A DNA stretch of 64,000 nucleotides from Vitellaria paradoxa (taxonomy: Eukaryota; Streptophyta; Magnoliopsida; Ericales; Sapotaceae), in NCBI GenBank assembly GCA_019916065.1, contig CM034239.1, forward strand, positions 36,666,419 to 36,730,418, in the 5' to 3' direction. Made by a program: the position numbers and the translations under genes. The notes under the pieces were generated by a model that was given only the letters and a program-made list of their open reading frames with translations, made no database searches and was not told the DNA's origin. Positions 57,401-64,000 of this stretch are shown piece after piece. The first letter of the stretch is position 1. Each line of letters begins with the position of its first letter.

Positions 57401-58350
57401 CAAACAGCTGCTCCTCTTCATATTCCTCAGCAACAGCATTTGCTTTTCCTTCATGTTGTGGTGATTTGCAAATCCTCTCCATGTGTCCAATTTGACCATA
57501 TTTTCTGCATTTGACATCTGGTCTCCACCAGCACTTCCTTTGCGTGTGATTTATTTTTTTATAGTGTGGGCAAGGTGGATATGTTTCCTCCTTGCTTTTG
57601 TCATTATTTTCAGCTTTCTTGTTGTTCTTCTTCTTGTTGTTCCTCTTGTCTTTGCTTTCTCCTGAATTTTGTGCCTTTGCTTGAAAAACACCCTGCACAA
57701 ATTCTTCTCGTCTCATGAGTCTCCTTTGCTCCTGCGCCTGCAATGCATTCACCAATTCTCCCAAGTATATGCTAGATAAATCCTTTGACTCTTCTAATGA
57801 AGAAATCTTAGACCATATTTTTCAGGCACAGATACAAGTATTTTTTGCACAATTTGTTCATCAGGAAAGTCCTTATCAAGCAATCTCACCTTGTTTATTA
57901 TGCTCAGCAACTTGTCAATGTAGTCTTTGATGTTTTCTTTCTCCTTCATCTTTTGCATTTCAAATTCTCTGATCAGGTTGAGCACATGCATATTTTTGGT
58001 TCTTTCATTACCCTGGTATTCCTTTTTGAGCTAGTCCCAAATGTCCTTTGCAGACTCCAGGTTCATGATTCTTGCGAATATTATGCTCGACACAGCAGAA
58101 AATAGGCAGGCTTTAGCTTTGGACTTCCTGGTCTTCTTTTCTTTGTGAGCCTTCATCTGAGCAATTGTAGGATTTTCAAGCAGTGGAGGAATATTGTAAT
58201 CTTCCTCTACAGCCTCCCAGAGATCTCATGCTTCAAGATGGACTGTCATTCTAATGGCCCAGGCTTGGTAATTATCACCATCAAAAACTGGTGGTGAAAC
58301 ATACGAGATGGCTGTTTCGGTTTCCATTTGTTGGTTATGTTTCTGGTTTT
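54442..58350 (-). pseudogene. Copia gag-pol polyprotein with nonsense codons and shifts
   Basis: Minus-strand pieces: gag with MQKMKEKENIKDYIDKLLS near 57955 and two zinc knuckles near 57580-57480 (CPHYKKINHTQRKC, with tyrosine for the second cysteine; and CRKYGQIGHMERIC, similarly changed); protease with catalytic DSG in WLVDSGCTHHM near 57350; pre-integrase (LYVANIDQNLLSVGQLIEKG) near 57180; integrase 57000-56460 with several stops, then an open C-terminal part 56459-55932 (FEAWFGHKPNLQHLRTFGC). Reverse transcriptase 55931-55365 holds QLDVKSAFLNGYLQEEIFVEQ and the active-site YVDDLLV; RNase H ends at 54442 with YIDNQAAISIANNP and DQIADVLTKALS. Single stops separate the pieces after EVEKDNK, after DDLLVT and after DKVDEG. 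It cannot make a full polyprotein. Confidence 0.88.
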
Positions 58351-58416
58351 ATATTTGTGGTTTTTTGGGCACACTCAACTCACAGGTCCCTCGAGATAAA
58401 AGCTCTGATACCTATT

Positions 58417-58728
58417 TGTTGGTATTGAACATAAATACTAAGCAAAGAAAGAGAACAACACTGAGAAACACTAGCTGTTGTGGAGATATGTTTTTATTCA
58501 CTGCATAGCTCCTTTAAATACAGCTTAAATTTAACAGAAAATGTAACAAATCAGCTGAAAAAAAAAAAGGAAACAATCTGCTGATAACAACTTCCTAATA
58601 ACAAGTAAAAAATTCAAAATTCAAAAACATCATTCTAATTCAAAAATCAAAAACATCATCTTATTTCCTCAAGACTTGGTCTTCAGCCAACTGTTATTTT
58701 GTAACTATTTTAGGCATTTTTTTCAACA
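58417..58728 (-). repeat. 5' LTR of the 54-58 kb copia element (312 bp)
   Basis: On the plus strand it begins TGTTGGTATTGAACATAA and ends TTTTTTTCAACA, with TGTTG/CAACA inverted termini. It abuts F-box pseudogene FB5 directly at 58729. Confidence 0.85.
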
Positions 58729-59579
58729 GGATGTAATAGGCTCATGTAATGGCTTATTATGCATTTCTGTTTCCTCCCATATGTCTCCACTGTATATATG
58801 CAATCCTCTCACAAGAGAATACAAAGAGCTGCCAAATTCCACTCAGTTCGGAGATCAAGAGGTTGTTTTTGGATTTGGGTTCCATCCAAAGACTAGTGAG
58901 TACAAGGTGGTTTAAGATTGTCTACTGTTGTGATGGATACATTGGAGATTCACGTGGCTTTGGAAGGAGAGATATTGATTGGGCACGGTCAGAGATTCTG
59001 GTGTATAACCTTAGCAGCAACACGTGGAGAGTTTCAGGGCAACACCTTCTCTGCTGCAGTTTCGACGATCATTTGCGTCTCTTCTGAGCGGAAGACGTCA
59101 TTGGTTGGCTCAATCCTACGGAGATGAAGACAATTTTGGACTCAGCATAGTTTCTTTCGACCTTGCGGATGAGATCTTCGAGGAGTTTCCGAGACCTTAT
59201 TGTGGGGACGTGAGTAATCGTTATAGGTGCAACAATCAGAGATTGGAGATTTGGGTTTTGAAAGAATACAACGTGAAGGATTCTTGGATAAAGGAATTTG
59301 TCATTAGAAGTTACTCCCTGCAGTGTGCCAGAAACGGCCAGTCCGCGATTTCTCTGGAAGCTACGTGGAGCAAGAATCGCGCAGGTTGTGTGCCTTCTGG
59401 ACAATGGGAATATTTTGGTAGCATATAGAGATGGAGCTTTAGTCTCTCATGATGCGGAGAAGGGAACCTTTGAGAGGTTTATCTTTCAGGGGATTCCTAA
59501 TTATAAATTGTCTCATACAATTATTCACATGGACTGCCTTAATTCAGTTGATAATCCTATTGTCATGAATGTAGAGTAG
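58729..59579 (+). pseudogene. FB5: F-box/FBA pseudogene, 5' half missing, frameshifted (inverted copy of FB3)
   Basis: The sequence joins FB3 at the codon before VIGSCNGLLCISVSSH and follows it to the end (LSHTIIHMDCLNSVDNPIVMNVE). The F-box and leader are gone, cut exactly at the copia LTR. An inserted T after YKVV (58915) and a missing C in GGGCAACACCTTC (about 59037) shift the frame; a third shift lies near 59330, within SLQCARN; about 54 bases are missing between RYRCN and QRLEIWV (near 59230). The 3' flank to about 60000 also matches the FB3 3' flank in inverse orientation. It is not expected to make a protein. Confidence 0.87.
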
Positions 59580-60451
59580 ATACATAAACACCTTGCCGTC
59601 ATTTTGCTCCTCTTCACCAGAACAGTTGTAATTTGAGTGGCTGTACAATATTTGTATGAGTTGTTTGTGATCTTATCTGCCACTTGTGACATCTTCAATG
59701 CTCTTCCTCGAGAAAGCTAACCTCCTTAAAAGCAAAGAATGTCAATTTGTGTGTGTGTTTATAGTAGTTCTTATAAATTTTTGGGACCATATTCTGAATG
59801 CTAAATTGGTAGTAGTTCTTACTCTTATAAGTACACCTCTTTGAAGTGCTGATTTGGTTTCATTCAATTCTATATGTGAGCGGCCTCAATTGGATTAATT
59901 CTCTCCTTAATTTGTAATGTACAAGAAACAGGACAGTACCACGAGTTTCCTCCTCAGATTGATACTGTTTCTCGGTTCTATTTAGTCACTTGCATCTTAC
60001 ATGATGTAAGAACATTTACTGCAGCTAGTGTCCCTTTAAGGTCATAGATTATCAAAGTTACCATGCATATTAATCAGCTCAACAGTGCTTCATATATCTC
60101 TAAGCCTAGCTTCTTGGTTCTTATCACACACTAAGATTTTATTCCTGGTCCAGTCATGAGTTTGGCCTGTGAGAAACAAATTAAACAGGAGACGAAATTG
60201 GGAGCTGTAGAAGATGAACAACCATCAAGAGGCACTATTCCGATTTTAGTTTCATCCCATGACTAACAATAAAAAGCTAATTGAGATGGTCTAGGATTGG
60301 AATTTATTTAATGGACATAGGTGCCGTGTGATAATGTCACATGCTTCTGCAAAATTAATGTAGTCCTATGCGTTGCTTAGTTGTGCAAAATATTAGCATT
60401 GGACTCCTGTGATGTTTATCATTTGTATTTAGCGTAACCATTACATATTTC
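59580..60451. other. 3' flank of FB5, inverted duplicate of 41.6-43.2 kb
   Basis: Matches the reverse complement of the FB2-FB3 spacer in segments (59640-59975 with 42770-43130; 60090-60450 with 41590-41880). It includes the second copy of the F-box leader fossil at 60150-60205 (LACEKQIKQETK). No intact gene. Confidence 0.7.
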
Positions 60452-60992
60452 CAAGGGCGGATCCAAAATTTTCGATAAGGGGGTGTAGTGAGCACTTAAG
60501 AAAAGAATAATAAGTAATCCTAGGATTAATAGTAAACGAAAAACAATGTTACTTTTAAGGAGAGTTAGAATTATTTATGAACATTAAATCAATGAATATA
60601 CTTTTCATAGTATAATGATTCAACTGGTCCTTTTAGAAGCACCTGAGGTTTAATAAGAATGTCTCTTATTATTAAAAAGTATAATTATTATTAAATTTTA
60701 ATATTTATAAAATTTATTATGTTGTATATTATATTTTTTAATATTATGCACAAAAGTATTTAATAGTATAGGAGAAAATGTACTCTATTTCAAAAAAAAT
60801 ACTTGGATTTGACCCTTATAAACTTCTTTTATGCTAAAAAATTTTGAGTTAATTTTTTTTAATGACCAATATACTCTAATTTTAAATTAATTTAATTCTT
60901 TTACTAAATCTAAAACATCAAAAATATTTTAATAATTTTACGTCCAAAATGAAGGGGTCACTTGCTCACCCTTACATTAAAGCTCCGCCCTG
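60452..60992. mobile_element. Non-autonomous hAT element (541 bp) with 8-bp target-site duplication
   Basis: Begins CAAGGGCGGATCC; the reverse complement of its end is CAGGGCGGAGCTTTAATG. CATATTTC (60444-60451) and CATACTTC (60993-61000) are a near-perfect 8-bp target-site duplication. The interior is AT-rich and non-coding. The CAGGGGCGGAGC-type end is common among plant hAT MITEs (from memory). The inverted paralogous segment has an empty site, GAAACGTG at 41581-41588, followed on both sides by matching flanks. Confidence 0.85.
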
Positions 60993-61247
60993 CATACTTC
61001 CTTCAAATGATAATGGACAAAATTTTTATTACTTTTCCTTAGAGAAAATTTTTCTATAGTGGGTCCCACGGAATAACTTTTTATTTTTCTTCTTGTGTTG
61101 TGTCTCGAATGCATTGGTTAATTCGTTATCATCAAAGTTCCCAAACAACGAAGTTAAAAAACAAATCTGCCCAACCCACATAGTACTTTCTTCATCCCTA
61201 TACCTTCTTCCTTCATCAAACTCTGATTTCTTATTCTCCACCGATTC

Positions 61248-62537
61248 ATGTATTTGGCTAGTCAAACGAAAAGCAACAAAAGGATGTGTGAGCCAGAAGA
61301 TGATCAACCACAGAGCCAGAAGGGGATGGAAAGTCTTCCGAGTGCTATCACCCTCGACATACTTTCAAGGCTTCCAGTATCGTCGCAAATGCGATCCCGG
61401 TTTGTAAGCCGAGCCTGGCAGATATTAACGCACGATCCCTACCTTGTTCAACTCCACCTCTCTCGGACACCTAGGAGCAACCCAACCTTAATTCTTCGTT
61501 ACCACAATCTTAACCGCAGTCATCTTTACTATGCAGAAGAATTGTGTGAGGAGCAGCAGGGCAATCAAGTTGTGAGACAACTTGACATGCCTTTTTCTGA
61601 TGCGATTCCTAAGTTCCATATAATAGGCTCGTGCAATGGCTTACTATGCATTTCGGTTTCTCCCTATGAAGTTCCACTTTACATACTCAATCCTCTCACG
61701 ACGGAATACAGGGAGCTGCCGAGTTCCAGGAAGTTTGAAGATCAAGATTTAGTCTTTGGATTTGGGCTTGATCCGGTGAGTAGTGAGTACAAAGTGGTTA
61801 AATTAGTCTACTGTTGTAAAGGATACGATATGATTTCAATCCATTATGCACCCAGAATCATCGACTGGGAACGATCAGAGGTCCAAGTGCTGACTCTTGG
61901 CACCAACATCTGGAGAGTTGTAGGACAACCACTTCCTCACCTGCAGATTCAAGGACAATCACCACCAGCTCTGGTGAGCGGAAGGCTTCATTGGTTGGCT
62001 CATCCCCATCCCCGCGGACATGGGGGATCTTTTAAGGCAAGTATAGTTTCCTTTGATCTTGCTGATGAGCAATTCCAAGTCGTTCCAACACCGCCTCGTG
62101 CTGTAGATCTGAGAAATGGGGGCGACTATTATCTCGTAGTTTTAGGAGGGTGTCTTTCTATGGCTTTTACGGGTGAATGGAATCATGGGAGATTGGAGAT
62201 CTGGGTTATGAAAGAATACAAGGTGAAAGAGTCTTGGATGAAGGAGTTTGTCATTAGAATTGGAGGTTACTCCAGGCAGCCGTCGGCGAGGCTGGATTTG
62301 CCGCGACGATGCGTAACTTGGAATCCTTTGAGGAAAGAGAGAATGGCTCGAGTTGTGTGTCTTCAGAGGAATGGCAATGTTTTGGTAGGGTATAAAGATG
62401 GAGTTTTAGTCTCTTGCGATCCGGAGAACAGAACCTCTAAGATTATGTTTCAAGGGATGCCAAATTTGTCTCAGGCTTTTGTTCACATTGGCTGCCTAAA
62501 TTCAGTTGATAACCCCATTCGCATGAATACAGAGTAG
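61248..62537 (+). CDS. FB6: F-box/FBA-domain protein, intact (inverted paralogue of FB2)
   Basis: 429 residues, no intron, ATG at 61248. Leader MYLASQTKSNKRMCEPEDD, F-box at about 27-70 (MESLPSAITLDILSRLP; RFVSRAWQILTHDP), GSCNGLLC at 127-134, NPLTTEYRELPSSRKF, FGFGLDPVSSEYKVVKLV, GRLHWLAHPHPRGHGGSF, SFDLADEQFQVVPTPP, EIWVMKEYKVKESWMKEF and VSCDPENRTSKIMFQGMP. It is nearly collinear with FB2; most differences are single residues, concentrated in the FBA half (for instance AVDLRNGGDYYLVV against GGHPRDRGDYHLAV). That is what would be expected if the substrate-binding face is free to change, but I did not compute rates. The 5' flank also matches that of FB2. Presumed SCF substrate receptor; target unknown. 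Confidence 0.88.
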   Translation: MYLASQTKSNKRMCEPEDDQPQSQKGMESLPSAITLDILSRLPVSSQMRSRFVSRAWQILTHDPYLVQLHLSRTPRSNPTLILRYHNLNRSHLYYAEELCEEQQGNQVVRQLDMPFSDAIPKFHIIGSCNGLLCISVSPYEVPLYILNPLTTEYRELPSSRKFEDQDLVFGFGLDPVSSEYKVVKLVYCCKGYDMISIHYAPRIIDWERSEVQVLTLGTNIWRVVGQPLPHLQIQGQSPPALVSGRLHWLAHPHPRGHGGSFKASIVSFDLADEQFQVVPTPPRAVDLRNGGDYYLVVLGGCLSMAFTGEWNHGRLEIWVMKEYKVKESWMKEFVIRIGGYSRQPSARLDLPRRCVTWNPLRKERMARVVCLQRNGNVLVGYKDGVLVSCDPENRTSKIMFQGMPNLSQAFVHIGCLNSVDNPIRMNTE

Positions 62538-63761
62538 ACACGCCTCCTTCCGTACCATAACTTTTCTCTTCATCTCGGTAGTTCTAATTTGAGTTCTTGT
62601 GCGTTGTCTGTGTAAGCCTTTTGTGATCTTTTATGCCTATTGTAACGTCTCCAAATTGGGTGAAGATTAATGTTTTGTTCTGCAGCTCTGCGCTTATGAT
62701 GCAGACCAGATGGCTTTTGATTATTTGTCGATGAGAGATTACGGAAAGAAATCTTTCCATTAGTGTCATTCTTAGTTACAACATCTGTTTTGACACTATA
62801 AAATGTTCGTTTTCTATTTCTTTTTTTTTTTTTTAGACGGACGCATTTTCGCCATTTACAATTGTGACAGAAGACATCCGAAATCTTAATTCTTCTATTT
62901 CAGTCTTTAGCTCTTATGTTCTCTGTTTCTAGACATTTTTGTTTCATAATTAAGATAGGATATTTCTAGGTCGGGTAATTATTTGTTTCCTAATTTTTCT
63001 TTATTATGTTTTTGTTGGGGATTATTTTCTCTATTTTTAGAGTTGTAAACTTTTTGAGCAAAACAAATTATGATTAATAAAATTTCAATTTCTTTGGAAG
63101 TCAAAATTTCACGAGGTTCGAGGTGTTTTTAAAGTATGGGTTACGAGATATTCGTACGAAACGATAATTAAGAGCTTTTAAGTGATGGGTTATGGAATTC
63201 TCATTGGTTTGTTCAATGCCTTAGAACTCGTAAATGGATTTTTATTCTAATTTTTTCAACATGCCAATTCTGGGAGTTTTCATGGATTCAAAAAATTTTG
63301 GATAATAATACCTTCATGAAAATATTAAAATTGTGTTACTCGAATTTTAGAGTTTAAAATTTTTTAGAGTTTTATTGTTGATTTTTTTTTGTGTCACTTC
63401 AATATATATCATAATATATTATTTTATATATACATGTCTAAACACCTATTTCATTTTTGTTGACAATTAAGGTGCTCGATGTTTATTTGAAATAAATAAG
63501 AGTTTGTATGTCATTTTATACATTAATAAACACCTTAAAGCCTATTTAAAACAAACTCTCAAACATGGGTTTATTAATTTTAAACTTATGTTCGTAAACA
63601 CACACCTTGTAACTCATATTACCTAAACACTTCAAAACCCATAATTTGAAAATACTTCAGAACCCATGCTATAAAACACTCAAGCACAGCCTTAAGTTTT
63701 ACAAGAGGCTGGTAAGATCACACAAAAACAAACCTTGTACAAACAGTTACAATGAAGAGCA
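62538..63761. other. Intergenic AT-rich DNA after FB6
   Basis: The first 100 bases continue the FB2-like 3' flank. The rest is AT-rich with no recognised gene; the X8 gene that follows FB1 and FB2 in the tandem units is not present here. Confidence 0.5.
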
Positions 63762-63888
63762 ACGTGGGCGTGGGAGTATCAACTGAATTAAGGTAGCCCA
63801 TCATGTGAGCAAACGTCTGAAACAAATCAAAGTATCCACTGAAAGATTAGCTTCTCAAACAGTCCCTTCTCGGGATCATGAGAGAGAC
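63762..63888 (-). pseudogene. 3' fragment of an F-box/FBA gene related to FB4
   Basis: On the minus strand, SHDPEKGLFEKLIFQ and then, after a shift, DLFQTFAHMMGYLNSVDTP match the FB4 end (SHDPGRGTFKRLMFQGMP, LFQTVVHVGSLNCIDTP). Extra bases at CTCTCTCATGATC and at TGGATACTTTGA break the frame. The homology stops at about 63888, where unrelated AT-rich DNA follows, so only the last ~40 codons remain. Confidence 0.75.
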
Positions 63889-64000
63889 ATGGCAAAAGGC
63901 CTACTGAGGTTTATTTATTCCCATATATTTTGAAGAGAAAAAAAAAAAAAATATATATATATATATATAAAGGAATTGCATACAACTTGTACAAAGCAAA

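Larger units (their letters stand above)
54109..58728 (-). mobile_element. Ty1/copia retrotransposon, nearly full length, minus strand
   Basis: In minus-strand order: 5' LTR 58728-58417, primer-binding site GGTATCAGAGC at 58412-58402, gag from about 58330 to 57400, protease, integrase, reverse transcriptase, RNase H, a polypurine tract AAGGCAAGGAGGAG at 54443-54430, and 3' LTR 54429 to about 54109. The polyprotein has only a modest number of stops, so it is much better kept than the copia remnants at 15-21 kb and in intron 4. The outer end of the 3' LTR is altered: TGTT is followed by ACCAAAGAATCATTG instead of GG before TATTGAAC. No 5-bp target-site duplication is visible, since the bases beyond the two LTRs (CATTG and GGATG) differ. 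Confidence 0.9.

Noticed and set aside
34222..62537. A novel defence or signalling operon made of the clustered F-box and X8 genes
   Set aside because: The clustering is explained by local tandem and inverted duplication; plant genes are not co-transcribed in this way and no shared pathway is evident.

Overview
This window is AT-rich nuclear DNA from a flowering plant, most likely a eudicot. The evidence is split genes with GT-AG introns, a SNEEZY/SLEEPY-type F-box gene, an X8 (callose-binding type) gene, a cluster of plant F-box/FBA genes, Ty1/copia LTR retrotransposons primed by initiator-Met tRNA, tRNA-derived SINEs and hAT elements. Nothing indicates bacteria, plasmid or phage. I cannot name the species.  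Layout. 0-1.2 kb: 3' end of a decayed copia element with the start of its LTR. 1.2-11 kb: no gene recognised; AT-rich DNA with MITE-like inverted repeats, three different SINEs (each with a target-site duplication) packed into 6.3-7.9 kb, and a 441-bp tandem duplication. 11.7-12.25 kb: intact intronless F-box gene of the SNEEZY (gibberellin/DELLA) type. 12.3-15.4 kb: AT-rich, no gene seen. 15.4-20.8 kb: a heavily decayed copia element. 21.1-21.5 kb: AT minisatellite-like array. 22.57-29.31 kb: a five-exon gene for a small TMEM256/DUF423 membrane protein; its fourth intron is about 6 kb and holds an antisense copia remnant. 32.27-32.83 kb: an X8-domain gene on the minus strand.  34-64 kb is an F-box/FBA cluster built by duplication and cut up by mobile elements. 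Four F-box genes read as intact (FB2 40.0-41.3, FB3 43.2-44.4, FB4 46.1-47.3 on the minus strand; FB6 61.2-62.5 on the plus strand). Three are broken: FB1 at 34.2-37.2 has nonsense codons and a gag-only LTR element in its leader; FB5 at 58.7-59.6 is cut by a copia LTR and frameshifted; a 3' fragment lies at 63.8 kb. A unit (FB3-like, FB2-like, X8) appears twice in tandem on the minus strand, and its F-box part appears again inverted at 58.7-62.5 kb. Paralogous copies preserve the empty sites of a SINE (38.1 kb) and a hAT element (60.5 kb), so insertions can be ordered relative to the duplications from this window alone. Other elements are a non-coding LTR element (47.4-51.4 kb) with a nested hAT, a second inverted copy of that hAT (52.0-53.2 kb), and a fairly well-preserved copia element (54.1-58.7 kb).  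Function. The F-box proteins would act as substrate receptors of SCF ubiquitin ligases. SNEEZY-type proteins target DELLA repressors; the targets of the FBA cluster cannot be read from sequence. I found no convincing new multi-gene system. The most notable items are the gag-only (TR-GAG-like) retroelement, the paired hAT elements with exon-like cargo, and the duplication/insertion history of the F-box cluster.
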